Of a stretch of DNA of 23,269 nt, positions 14,930 to 21,976 are shown one piece after another. The position numbers and the translations under genes were made by a program. This DNA is from JBMNHG01 sp045627705 (GTDB taxonomy: Bacteria > Verrucomicrobiota > Kiritimatiellia > RFP12 > JBMNHG01). How positions within the stretch are numbered: the stretch's first letter is position 1; every line of letters begins with the position of its first letter. Where the stretch lies: positions 1-23,269 of the forward strand of contig JAZQOE010000146.1 of assembly GCA_045627705.1 (NCBI GenBank). Direction: 5' to 3'. Below the pieces are notes generated by a model that was not told the DNA's origin, did no database searches, and was given only the letters and a program-made list of their open reading frames with translations.

Positions 14930-16792
14930 ATGAGAAAGGGCTTCAAGAAATTCACAAGCCCGAGCAAGGAGGGCGACGTCTTCCGCATAAACGCGGACGC
15001 CATCGCGAATCCCATCGCGCGCAACACGGTAAGGCTGACGCGCGGAATCCTCGAGCGCACGCTTTGCTTCGGCGAACTCAACGACTACTACCGCGACGCC
15101 GCCAAGCTGGACACTTCGCAATCCTTCTCGACGCGAGTGCTGCGCTCGATGAACGTTACATGGCGCATTGCATCCGGCGGCGAAAACCAGATTCCCTCCA
15201 AAGGACCGCTCGTGGTCGTCGCGAACCACCCGTTCGGCGGTGTCGAGGGCATGCTGCTCACATCGCTCATGGAGGGATTCCGTCCGGACACGCGTGTCAT
15301 GGTGAACTACCTGCTCGCCGTGATCCCCGACATGCGCGAGCAGTTTATCTTCGTCGATCCCTTCGGATCGAAGGATGCGATCCGCTCCAACATCAAGCCA
15401 GTCAAGGAATGCCTCGCATGGCTCAGGCAAGGCGGCGCACTCGGAGTGTTCCCCGCGGGCGAAGTGTCGAGCGTCGATATCAAGTCCGGCAAGGTGCGCG
15501 ATCCCGCATGGAGCCCGATGGTCGCGGGCTTGATCCGCAAGACGCACGCGACAGTGCTCCCAGTTTTCTTCGCGGGGCACAACGGCCCGATCTTCAACCT
15601 CGCCGGATTGATCCATCCGCGTCTCCGCACGCTCATGCTCCCGACGGAGTTCGTGAACAAGGACGGACGCGAACTGTCCGTCCATATCGGCAAGCCGATC
15701 GCCTGGCACGAGATGGAGGAGTACGGCTCCGATCGCGACTTGATCCAGTATCTGCGGCTCAGGACATACATCCTTGCCGAGCGCGAGCCCGAAAAACCGC
15801 GCCGCCTGCCATTTTGCAAGCCAAGGGACGCACCATCCGCAGGCTCGCAAATCCCGGTCGCGCCACCGCAGCCGCGCGACGCGATTGCCGCCGAAATCGC
15901 CGCGCTGCCAAGCGACAACCTGCTCGTTTCCGCGGGCGACATCGATGTGTACTATGCCAATGCCCCGCACATTCCGACGATTTTGAAGGAACTCGGACGA
16001 CTTCGCGAGGAAACATTCCGCGCCGTTGGAGAAGGTACCGGCACGGCTTGCGACCTCGACCGTTTCGACGAGTATTATCTCCACCTTTTCCTGTGGAACC
16101 GCGTGAAGGGCGAAATCGCCGGCGCATACCGCCTTGGCCTTGCCGACCAGATCGCCGAAGCGCATGGCACGAAGGGGCTGTACACGCGGACGCTTTTCAA
16201 TTTCGATGAAAAGCTCCTGTCGCGGATGCAGCCCGCCATTGAATTGGGCCGCTCGTTCGTTCGTCTCGAATACCAAAAGGCGTATGCCCCGCTCCTCCTG
16301 CTTTGGAAGGGCATCGGAGCGTTCATCGCGAAGAATCCGCGCTACACCCATCTCTTCGGGCCAGTCAGCATCACCAACGAATACCGCGACGCATCGCGCA
16401 ACCTGATGCTTCGATCGCTGCGCCTTTCGAACTTCGAGGGCGAACTCGCGCGTTTCGTGCGCCCGCGCCGCCCTCCACGTCCGCCACGCCGCGCGGAGTG
16501 GAACCTTCCCGATTTCCATCCGTACATCGACAACATTGAACTGGTGTCAAGGCTCGTCCAGGAAATCGAGAGCGACGACAAGAAGGGCATACCGATCCTG
16601 CTCAAGCAGTACCTCAAGCTTGGCGGACGCGTCCTGGCCTTCAATGTCGATCCCGACTTCAGTTCAGTCGTCGACGGACTCATCTCTGTCGATCTTCGTC
16701 GCTGCGACCCCAAGATTCTCGCCCGCTACATGGGTGCCGGCGAGGCAGCGGCCTTCTTTGAATTCCACAAGGAACAGTCTCAAGAAAAATGA
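14930..16792 (+). CDS. Two-domain acyltransferase (PlsC-like plus GNAT-like), OlsF-type aminolipid synthase candidate
   Basis: 620 residues. The N-terminal half (about 60-285) is a lysophospholipid-acyltransferase (PlsC-like) domain: VVVANHPFGGVEGMLL (95-110), in which the usual NHPFGGLDG Asp is Glu, and GVFPAGEVSS (172-181). The C-terminal half (about 325-600) matches the GNAT-like N-acyltransferase of ornithine-lipid synthesis (OlsB): LREETFRAVGEGTGTACDLD (358-377), DEYYLHLFLW (380-389), GAYRLG (398-403), RSFVRLEYQK (441-450) and YTHLFGPVSITNEY (472-485). A Pro-rich linker (about 289-320) joins them. This order is that of OlsF, in which the C-terminal domain N-acylates the amino acid and the N-terminal domain adds the second acyl chain. 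The product would be an ornithine or related aminolipid. GAGAGG precedes the ATG by 6 bases; the stop overlaps the alr start. Confidence 0.85.
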   Translation: MRKGFKKFTSPSKEGDVFRINADAIANPIARNTVRLTRGILERTLCFGELNDYYRDAAKLDTSQSFSTRVLRSMNVTWRIASGGENQIPSKGPLVVVANHPFGGVEGMLLTSLMEGFRPDTRVMVNYLLAVIPDMREQFIFVDPFGSKDAIRSNIKPVKECLAWLRQGGALGVFPAGEVSSVDIKSGKVRDPAWSPMVAGLIRKTHATVLPVFFAGHNGPIFNLAGLIHPRLRTLMLPTEFVNKDGRELSVHIGKPIAWHEMEEYGSDRDLIQYLRLRTYILAEREPEKPRRLPFCKPRDAPSAGSQIPVAPPQPRDAIAAEIAALPSDNLLVSAGDIDVYYANAPHIPTILKELGRLREETFRAVGEGTGTACDLDRFDEYYLHLFLWNRVKGEIAGAYRLGLADQIAEAHGTKGLYTRTLFNFDEKLLSRMQPAIELGRSFVRLEYQKAYAPLLLLWKGIGAFIAKNPRYTHLFGPVSITNEYRDASRNLMLRSLRLSNFEGELARFVRPRRPPRPPRRAEWNLPDFHPYIDNIELVSRLVQEIESDDKKGIPILLKQYLKLGGRVLAFNVDPDFSSVVDGLISVDLRRCDPKILARYMGAGEAAAFFEFHKEQSQEK

Positions 16793-17913
16793 ACTACTCC
16801 CCGCGTTGCCGCGTCTGGCTCGACATCGACCTCCAGGCGCTTGCCGACAACTTCGATGCGATCGCCGCGCATGTCGCGCCCGCCAAGGTGATCGCAGTGT
16901 TGAAGGCCGATGCATACGGAATGGGCGCCCACGCATTTGCCGCCGCGCTTTCGCGCTGCGATGTAGGCGGATTCGGCGTCGCGGAACCCGCCGAAGCGCT
17001 TCCGCTTCTTCCGTTCGGACTGCCGGTGCAGATTCTTTCGAGCGTATTGCCCGATGAAATCGAGGATGCCGCGGCCGCTGGAATCCGTCTGCCTGTCACG
17101 GATCTCGCAACCGCCAGGCTGATCGATGCCGCCGGCGCGAAGATTGGTCGCCGCGTTAAAGTGCACCTGAAGATCGACACGGGCATGGGGCGCCTCGGCA
17201 TCCTGCTCAAGGACGCGCGCGAAATCATCCCGCAAATCGCCGCGCTGCCTAACATCGAATGCGAAGGAATCTTCTCGCACTTCCCGAATGCGTACGCGGC
17301 AGACGACGAAGGCACAAAGCGCCAGGTCTCCGGTCTTGCATCGCTTGTCGCCGATCTCGAAAAGATTGGCATCCATCTCGCGAAGCGCCACATCGCGAAT
17401 AGCGACGGCATAAACAATGTCCCCGCCGCGCGCATGCCGCCCTTCAACTTCGTCCGCACCGGCATCAACCTGCACGGGCTCTTCGACGAAGAGGGCGCAC
17501 ATTCAGTGTCGGTGCGTCCTGTCGCCTCGCTTCGCACGCGCCTCACTTCGATCCGCCGCCTGCCCGCCGGCACGACGATCGGCTACGGCCGCACATGCGT
17601 CCTCAAGCGCGACACGCTTGTCGGCGCCGTCGCCGCAGGATATGCCGACGGCATGCCGCTCGCGCTTTCGAACAACGGTCGCATCCTGCTCCGCGGACGC
17701 GCCTGCCCGATTCTCGGCCGCATCTCGATGGACTACACGACGATCTCGCTCGAGGATGTGCCAGACGCGCAAGTCGGCGACATCGCGACCTGCATCGGCC
17801 GCGATGGCGACCTCGAAATCACCGCGAACGAATGGGCGCGCTTCAAGCACACCCATCCATACGAGGTAATCTGCTCCTTCGGCAACCGCGTCGAGCGCCG
17901 CTATTCACGCTAG
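16789..17913 (+). CDS. alr: Alanine racemase
   Basis: A PLP-dependent cytoplasmic enzyme that makes D-alanine for peptidoglycan; its 374 residues are typical. The PLP lysine K39 lies in AVLKADAYGMGAHAF (36-50). The second catalytic residue is Y266 in GTTIGYGRT. Also seen are KIDTGMGRLG, the HIANSDGI strand, FVRTGINLHG (the usual R-x-G-[IL]-x-[LI]-[YH]-G), AAGYADGMPLALSNNG and GRISMDYTTI. The ATG overlaps the TGA of the acyltransferase gene (ATGA, 16789-16792), so the two are translationally coupled. A strong terminator follows 12 bases after the stop. Coupling a cell-wall gene to a lipid-synthesis gene points to envelope biogenesis as the operon's common theme. Confidence 0.96.
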   Translation: MNYSPRCRVWLDIDLQALADNFDAIAAHVAPAKVIAVLKADAYGMGAHAFAAALSRCDVGGFGVAEPAEALPLLPFGLPVQILSSVLPDEIEDAAAAGIRLPVTDLATARLIDAAGAKIGRRVKVHLKIDTGMGRLGILLKDAREIIPQIAALPNIECEGIFSHFPNAYAADDEGTKRQVSGLASLVADLEKIGIHLAKRHIANSDGINNVPAARMPPFNFVRTGINLHGLFDEEGAHSVSVRPVASLRTRLTSIRRLPAGTTIGYGRTCVLKRDTLVGAVAAGYADGMPLALSNNGRILLRGRACPILGRISMDYTTISLEDVPDAQVGDIATCIGRDGDLEITANEWARFKHTHPYEVICSFGNRVERRYSR

Positions 17914-17925
17914 CGGACACGCTTC

Positions 17926-17951
17926 AAAAAACGGCGCGCCGTTTTTTTTTT
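17926..17951 (+). terminator. Rho-independent terminator after alr
   Basis: AAAAAA-CGGCGCGCCG-TTTTTTTTTT: a short self-complementary GC stem flanked by six As and ten Ts. The same CGGCGCGCC-T(n) design ends the tonB operon, suggesting a preferred terminator type in this genome. The A-tract lets it work weakly on the minus strand too. Confidence 0.88.
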
Positions 17952-17972
17952 GCATTGTAAGCCAATACAGCC

Positions 17973-18992
17973 ATGCCATCGAAAAAGCGATATGCGCCGC
18001 CATTCACGGTAAGCGACAGGGCGATGGTCAGGATGACCGAAATCGCCGCGTCGCTTGAGCGCTATCGCATCGCTATGGAAGGGCCCGATGGATTGCGCCT
18101 TCGCAAGATCAACCGCTTCCGCACGATTCATGGATCCACGGCGATTGAAGGGAACACCCTTTCGCTTGATCAGGTCACTGATGTCTTGTCGGGCAAGCGT
18201 ATCGTGGCGCCGAAAAAGGAAATCGCCGAGATCAAGGCGGCAAATGCCGCATACGCGCTGATCGAGTCTGTCGATCCATATTCGGTCGAAGACCTATTGC
18301 GAGTCCATGCTTTGATGATGCATGGGCTCGTAAAGGCCCCAGGGACATTTCGCACGCAGGCCGTGGGGGTAATAGATGGCAGCGGCACTGCCGTCCATGT
18401 CGCGCCGCCATGCGAATCAGTGCCAACGCTCGTAAAAGGACTTTTCGCCTGGGTGAAGCGCGCAAAAGTCCATCCGCTTGTAAAAAGCAGCGTATTCCAT
18501 TACGAGTTCGAATTCATCCATCCGTTTCTCGACGGCAATGGCCGCATGGGGCGTTTCTGGCAGACTGCGCTTCTCGGCAAGTGGAATCCACTGCTGTATG
18601 CGGCTCCTGTTGAAAACATGGTGTTTGAACATCAGCGGGAATACTATGCCGCGTTGCAGCGATCGTCATTGCTTGGCGATTCGGGCCCCTTCATCGACTT
18701 CATGCTCGACAGCATTCTCGCGGCAATCAAGACGCATGGAAAGCCAGAGGATGATGTCGGTGTAAATGTCGGTGTAAATGTCGGTGTAAAACTGACTGCG
18801 AGGGAGCGAGACCTACTCGATTTGCTCCGTCTTGACGGATCGTTGACCGCCGTGAGAATAGCGGCGACCTACTCGATTTCCACGCGCCAGGCCGAACGTC
18901 TGCTCGCTTCGCTCAAAGGCAAGCGATTGATCGCCCGCCATGGTTCGGACAAAACTGGCCAATGGGTTGTTCGCGACATGCCGCATCGCTAG
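17973..18992 (+). CDS. Fic-family protein (putative AMP-transferase) with C-terminal winged helix
   Basis: 339 residues. The Fic active site is intact: HPFLDGNGRMGR (183-194, consensus HPFxDGNGRxxR), with H183 as the base and the loop binding the NTP phosphates. An N-terminal inhibitory helix is present, STAIEGN (55-61), matching [S/T]xxxE[G/N] with E59, so it is a self-inhibited class II Fic protein. After the Fic core come a repeat-encoded linker (GVNVGVNVGVK, 263-273) and a winged-helix-like C-terminus (about 275-339, ERDLLDLLRLDGSLTAVRIA, STRQAERLLASLKGKRLI). Such stand-alone proteins transfer AMP (or related groups) to protein hydroxyls; the target is unknown. No antitoxin gene lies next to it, as expected when inhibition is internal. 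The gene follows a terminator and precedes rnhB by 10 bases. Confidence 0.93.
   Translation: MPSKKRYAPPFTVSDRAMVRMTEIAASLERYRIAMEGPDGLRLRKINRFRTIHGSTAIEGNTLSLDQVTDVLSGKRIVAPKKEIAEIKAANAAYALIESVDPYSVEDLLRVHALMMHGLVKAPGTFRTQAVGVIDGSGTAVHVAPPCESVPTLVKGLFAWVKRAKVHPLVKSSVFHYEFEFIHPFLDGNGRMGRFWQTALLGKWNPLLYAAPVENMVFEHQREYYAALQRSSLLGDSGPFIDFMLDSILAAIKTHGKPEDDVGVNVGVNVGVKLTARERDLLDLLRLDGSLTAVRIAATYSISTRQAERLLASLKGKRLIARHGSDKTGQWVVRDMPHR
18756..18791 (+). repeat. Three 12-bp tandem repeats inside the Fic gene
   Basis: GTCGGTGTAAAT repeats at 18756-18767 and 18768-18779, with a third copy at 18780-18791 ending AAAA. Each unit encodes Val-Gly-Val-Asn, so gain or loss of copies changes linker length between the Fic core and the winged helix by four residues without a frameshift. 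Confidence 0.9.
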
Positions 18993-19002
18993 CAGGAAGA
19001 AA

Positions 19003-19680
19003 ATGCCAAAAGCAACAACAAGGCAAGACCGTGCCGACCTCTTGAAATTCGAGCGCGAATTCTGGACCGCGAACCCAGGTGCGATTCTAGCCGGGGTCGA
19101 TGAAGCCGGACGCGGTCCGCTGGCCGGGCCAGTTTCCGCCGCCGCGGTCTCGATGTCGCCAGGGCGCGCGGCTGAACTCCTTGATGGTCCGCTCAACGGG
19201 CTGATCGACAGCAAGCAGCTTACTCCCGCCAAACGCGAGCGCTTCCACGAACTGCTTTGCACGCTCGATGGCGTTTACATCGGCTATGGCGAGGCTTCGG
19301 CCGCGGAAATCGACGAGATCAACATCCTTCGCGCAACGCATCTCGCGATGCGCCGCGCATTGGAAGCGCTTCCCGTGCATGCCGCCCATGCGCTTGTAGA
19401 TGGCTTGCCGCCATCGAATCTGCCCTGTCCTTTCACCGCGATTGTAAAGGGCGATGCGCAATGCCTTCTTATCGCTGCCGCCAGCGTTGTCGCGAAAGTG
19501 CGGCGCGACCACTATCTCGATGCGCTCGACGCGAAATACCCCGGCTATGGCTTCGCCTCGCACAAGGGGTATGGCTCAAAGGAGCATCTCGACGCCCTTC
19601 ACCGCCTTGGCCCATGCCCAGAACACCGCAAGTCCTTTGGACCCGTCAAGGATTGTCTTGAAATGCTCCCGGGATTCTAA
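19003..19680 (+). CDS. rnhB: Ribonuclease HII
   Basis: Cuts RNA, including single ribonucleotides, in RNA-DNA hybrids during replication and repair. 225 residues from the ATG at 19003, chosen over an in-frame GTG at 18940 that lies inside the Fic gene; AGGAAG sits just before it. Motifs: GVDEAGRGPLAGPVSAAAV (31-49) with D33 and E34, IDSKQLTPAKRE (68-79), HALVDGLPP (129-137) with D133, ASVVAKVRRDHYLD (160-173) with D169, and YGFASHKGYGSKEHLDAL followed by GPCPEHRKSF. All four acidic metal ligands are present. The gene is 10 bases after the Fic stop, so the two are co-transcribed, probably by chance of position rather than shared function. Confidence 0.96.
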   Translation: MPKATTRQDRADLLKFEREFWTANPGAILAGVDEAGRGPLAGPVSAAAVSMSPGRAAELLDGPLNGLIDSKQLTPAKRERFHELLCTLDGVYIGYGEASAAEIDEINILRATHLAMRRALEALPVHAAHALVDGLPPSNLPCPFTAIVKGDAQCLLIAAASVVAKVRRDHYLDALDAKYPGYGFASHKGYGSKEHLDALHRLGPCPEHRKSFGPVKDCLEMLPGF

Positions 19681-19745
19681 TGCCGCCCTCGGCCTTGAAG
19701 ACCTCCATGCCGCCCTTGGGATGCCCCATCTCCGACACCGCCGCC

Positions 19746-19777
19746 GGCCGTCCCGGTGTTGCATCGACGGGACGGCC
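19746..19777. terminator. GC-rich hairpin downstream of rnhB
   Basis: GGCCGTCCCG (19746-19755) pairs perfectly with CGGGACGGCC (19768-19777) around a 12-base loop. There is no long T-tract, so it could be a weak terminator or a REP-like element. It lies 66 bases past the rnhB stop. Confidence 0.5.
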
Positions 19778-19786
19778 ACCCTTGTT

Positions 19787-19801
19787 CCGACACCGTGTCG
19801 G
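19787..19801. terminator. Second hairpin downstream of rnhB
   Basis: CCGACAC-C-GTGTCGG is a perfect 7-base palindrome with a one-base centre, 9 bases after the previous hairpin. CCGACACCG also occurs at 19732, so this may belong to a repeat family rather than act as a terminator. Confidence 0.4.
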
Positions 19802-19862
19802 CAGGATTGGTGCAAATATTACCAAATCGCCTTACAGACAAGACTATTTAAGAGTTGTTCCA

Positions 19863-19982
19863 GTAGCAACTTATCGGCATGTCGGCACTTAAAAATGAAA
19901 AATTGTTGCTGGGGGCGCAGCCACCAAGACCCCCGCACGGAGGCGATGCCAAGAAGCATCAAAATGCCTGTCCCTTTAACAC
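19863..19982 (+). repeat. Dispersed repeat, partial copy 1
   Basis: Begins AGTAGCAACTTATCGGCATG, continues with GTCGGCACTTAAAAATGAAA, then GCTGGGGGC and a GCACGGAGGCGA block, and ends with the motif ATCAAAATGCCTGTCCC plus TTTAACAC. The same blocks occur in the two complete copies at 21977 and 22559, but there the CTGTCCC motif comes first, so this copy is permuted and lacks the 41-bp hairpin units. Confidence 0.85.
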
Positions 19983-20007
19983 ACACTGGGACCGACGGCG
20001 TTTCTCT

Positions 20008-20679
20008 CTAATTTGGCGAAAAGAGCGTGACGCTTGTGTTGTAAAGGCCGTGGAGGACGATGGCCGCGACGAGCCACGGAGTGGTTTGCGTCGCGTTGAA
20101 AGAACCCTTTGTGGAGGCTGCTTGATTCCAGGCGCGGGCAAGACCGATGCTGGAAATCAAGGCTCCCGTCATGTGCAGTGCAGTGCAAACGAATAGCCGC
20201 CAACGAACGAGTTCGGGGGTAAGCGATTCTTTTGGAATATAGAGGTTGAAATACAATAGATTCTCTACCGAGGCGAAGACGAGCCCGGAAAGGAGACCAA
20301 CGAGAACAATCGCCAAGGCGCTTCCGAAAGCCCATGGCTTCTTTTCAAGCACCATCAGGGGTCCCAGAACCTTTGCGAATTCTTCAATGACCGGTGCGCC
20401 TATGGCTATAGCCAATGCGGCAAATCCCAAAGTTCCTTTGGCTAATGTACAGAGTACGGCGACAATGCCGGACAATCCGCACAAAAGGGCAAAGATGAGG
20501 AGCCGTCGGCCGGAGTCCGCGGAACTCCACTGCCGGGCCAGCCATTCGGCATGTTCCCTGCGTGCCTCTTCCGCGGCGGGCGAATCGGTCTGCGCCGGTT
20601 CTCCCCAGACGCCGCCTTCGTCCCCCGCAGACGGTTTGCGGGGACGTTGGAACACCGGTTCGTCGGACAGATTGCCCAT
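20008..20679 (-). CDS. PrsW-type intramembrane protease
   Basis: 223 residues from the ATG at 20679; the frame is open further upstream to 20931 but that would overlap the preceding gene, and the chosen start lies 5 bases after its stop. Residues 1-57 are a soluble Pro/Glu-rich head. The rest is membrane-spanning with the PrsW hallmarks: GAPVIEEFAKVLGPL (94-108) with the EExxK motif (E99, E100, K103), SGLVFASVENLLYFN (131-145) with E139-N140, CTALHMTGALIS (165-176) with H169, and IVLHGLYNTS (207-216) with H210. PrsW proteases cut membrane proteins, classically the anti-sigma factor RsiW in Bacillus. The substrate here is unknown; a sigma/anti-sigma pair is not in the window. Third gene of a minus-strand operon. 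Confidence 0.85.
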   Translation of the reverse strand: MGNLSDEPVFQRPRKPSAGDEGGVWGEPAQTDSPAAEEARREHAEWLARQWSSADSGRRLLIFALLCGLSGIVAVLCTLAKGTLGFAALAIAIGAPVIEEFAKVLGPLMVLEKKPWAFGSALAIVLVGLLSGLVFASVENLLYFNLYIPKESLTPELVRWRLFVCTALHMTGALISSIGLARAWNQAASTKGSFNATQTTPWLVAAIVLHGLYNTSVTLFSPN

Positions 20680-20684
20680 GGCGG

Positions 20685-21176
20685 CTAGGACTTCATGTAG
20701 GCAGTGCCCGTTACTGTACAAGCGGCCATTTTGAGTGTTTTCTTCGATCCGTTCGTTGCCGCCGTTCCGGCAATGTCCGCCGATTCGTAGCGAACATTGC
20801 ATATGGCCGTATAACCAGCCCGAAGAGCCTCGTCGATCATTCGCTGCGTCGCTTCGCGGCGGGCACGATCCATGAGTCGCGTGAACAAGCGGGATTCGCC
20901 TCCGAAGACATTGCGGATGCTGAAGATCCAATTCTTGAAATAGTCGCTGGAGACGACGGCTGTACCGGACACGAGGGTAGGCGCTTTCCCCCCGACCGAT
21001 ATGGTCGGCGGTTTCTTGAGCGTTGAAACAGGGAAATCCGCATGGGCGGCCTCCCGTGCCGCCAGCGATTTCAAATGGGTCCGCTCGATCGCGCCGCCGA
21101 TCGCGGCCATGACGAGCAGAAACGCAAGCGAGCAGACAATCCAGTTCAGAAGGGCCACGACTTCGGGGTCTTCCAT
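20685..21176 (-). CDS. Membrane-anchored YbjQ-domain protein
   Basis: 163 residues; GGAG lies 8 bases before the ATG. An N-terminal membrane segment (about 11-30, NWIVCSLAFLLVMAAIGGAI) is followed by a linker and a YbjQ/UPF0145 domain (about 62-150): VSGTAVVSSDYFKNWIFSI, RNVFGGESRLFTRLMDRARR, EATQRMIDEALRAGYTAICN and VRYESADI. YbjQ proteins form small oligomers once described as putative heavy-metal-binding; the function is not established. The domain is more diverged than in the next gene, and the membrane anchor is unusual for the family. It sits between a soluble YbjQ and a PrsW protease, with which it is probably co-translated (stop 5 bases before the protease start). Confidence 0.8.
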   Translation of the reverse strand: MEDPEVVALLNWIVCSLAFLLVMAAIGGAIERTHLKSLAAREAAHADFPVSTLKKPPTISVGGKAPTLVSGTAVVSSDYFKNWIFSIRNVFGGESRLFTRLMDRARREATQRMIDEALRAGYTAICNVRYESADIAGTAATNGSKKTLKMAACTVTGTAYMKS

Positions 21177-21193
21177 GGCAAAGGCTCCGGGGT

Positions 21194-21523
21194 TCAGGAT
21201 TCAGGCTCGATGACGACGGCAGTCCCGTACGCCATCATCTCGGAGGCGCCGGCCGTAATGGCACTCGTCGTAAAACGTACGTTAACGACGGCGTTGGCAC
21301 CCAGCTGTTCGGCCTGTTGCATCATTCTCTCCATTGCCTGTCGGCGGGATTCGGTCAGCAATTCGGTGTAGCCCTTGAGCTCGCCGCCAACCAGATTCTT
21401 CAGACTTGCGGCAATGTCCCGGCCCATGTGTTTTGCGCGAACGGTGTTGCCCTGTACCAGGCCCTTCATCTCCACGATGGAGTACCCGGGAACGGTTTCG
21501 GTATTTACGATAGTCATTGTCAT
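21194..21523 (-). CDS. YbjQ/UPF0145-family protein
   Basis: 109 residues, the normal size of a stand-alone YbjQ protein. Conserved features: TVPGYSIVEMKGLVQGNTVR (10-29), the RDIAASLKNLVGGELKGYTE stretch (35-54), SRRQAMERMMQQAEQLGANA (59-78) and VVNVRFTTSAI (79-89). Soluble and cytoplasmic; the biochemical role of the family is unknown. Two starts (M1 at 21523 and M3 at 21517) are close, and the preceding AGTGAG suits either. It is the first gene of a three-gene minus-strand operon; the next gene begins 17 bases after its stop. A promoter lies about 90 bases upstream. Confidence 0.9.
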   Translation of the reverse strand: MTMTIVNTETVPGYSIVEMKGLVQGNTVRAKHMGRDIAASLKNLVGGELKGYTELLTESRRQAMERMMQQAEQLGANAVVNVRFTTSAITAGASEMMAYGTAVVIEPES

Positions 21524-21612
21524 CTCACTTGAATTGTCTTTTCTGTCTGCTGTTGGGTGTTTCCGTCACGCTACGGACGGGGCGGGTTCCCTGTGTGTCC
21601 CAAACCGAGGCG

Positions 21613-21642
21613 AAGATACCATTGCCTGTATCACCCAGTCAA
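21613..21642 (-). promoter_or_regulatory. Promoter for the ybjQ-ybjQ-prsW operon
   Basis: On the minus strand, TTGACT (21642-21637), an 18-base spacer and TATCTT (21618-21613). Initiation near 21606 would leave a leader of about 83 bases before the ATG at 21523. Confidence 0.45.
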
Positions 21643-21710
21643 AGGAATTCAATTTCGTTTTTCGGTATGACGGATCAGCGCGATCTGCCAGGCGGGAGAA
21701 CCATTCGAGA

Positions 21711-21738
21711 AGCATCAAAATGCCTGTCCCTTTAACAC
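21711..21738 (+). repeat. Isolated CTGTCCC repeat motif
   Basis: AGCATCAAAATGCCTGTCCC followed by TTTAACAC, identical to 19955-19982 and 22556-22583 and nearly identical at 21977-22001 (one change, CTGTACC). Here it stands alone without the other blocks. Its GCCTGTCCC core is similar to the GTCTGTCCCC core of the birA array. Confidence 0.9.
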
Positions 21739-21783
21739 CCTTCTGATGCAATGCGGGGTGGATAACTGATATGGCAAAGATCT

Positions 21784-21939
21784 CTTCTAACGGGTGGCAT
21801 TGCCGTCTCGACCGGGGCGGCCTGTGATTCGGAGAGCACTCAGATTTCGCATGCGCTGAGGGCGATTGGGTTGCCGGATGATGTCGCCAAGGGGACGATT
21901 CGGATTTCGTTGGATAGGGAAAATACGGAAGCGGATGTC
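21784..21939 (+). pseudogene. Remnant of a cysteine desulfurase (NifS/IscS-like) C-terminal region
   Basis: Read in frame from 21784, the sequence gives LLTGGIAVSTGAACDSES, then TQISHALRAIGLPDDVAKG and TIRISLDRENTEADV (to 21939). This matches the end of NifS/IscS cysteine desulfurases: the active-site Cys loop (S-x-G-x-A-C), the SHxLRAxGL helix and the G-T-[IV]-R-[IF]-S-L-x-[RK]-x-[NT]-T strand. There is no start codon: a stop lies at 21763-21765, and nothing upstream resembles the PLP domain. After 21939 the family similarity ends and the frame continues into the composite repeat. About 52 of some 380-400 codons survive. Lack of frameshifts in the remnant suggests a recent truncation. It could equally be a fragment duplicated from an intact copy elsewhere. 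Confidence 0.8.
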
Positions 21940-21976
21940 CGTTTTACGGGTGGTCGGGTCGCCGCGTTTCCCGAAT

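Larger units (their letters stand above)
19681..20007. other. Gene-free gap between convergent rnhB and prsW
   Basis: 327 bases without a supported gene. It holds two hairpins (19746-19777 and 19787-19801), an AT-rich patch (19805-19860) and a partial copy of the dispersed repeat family (19863-19982). One minus-strand frame reads VSEMGHPKGGMEVFKAEGG, but it is short, runs into rnhB antisense and is not called. Confidence 0.6.

Noticed and set aside
14474..16519. 681-codon open frame on the minus strand
   Set aside because: It is antisense to def and the OlsF-like gene, both of which have clear motifs. Long antisense frames are expected from GC-rich codon bias; the translation is Arg/Ala/Glu-rich without any domain.
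19681..19780. Minus-strand peptide VSEMGHPKGGMEVFKAEGG as a gene remnant
   Set aside because: Too short to assign, no known family recognised, and the frame extends into the antisense of rnhB; kept only as a note.
20680..20931. Longer N-terminus for the PrsW protein
   Set aside because: It would overlap the YbjQ-domain gene almost completely; the added residues are Arg/Gly/Cys-rich and non-conserved.
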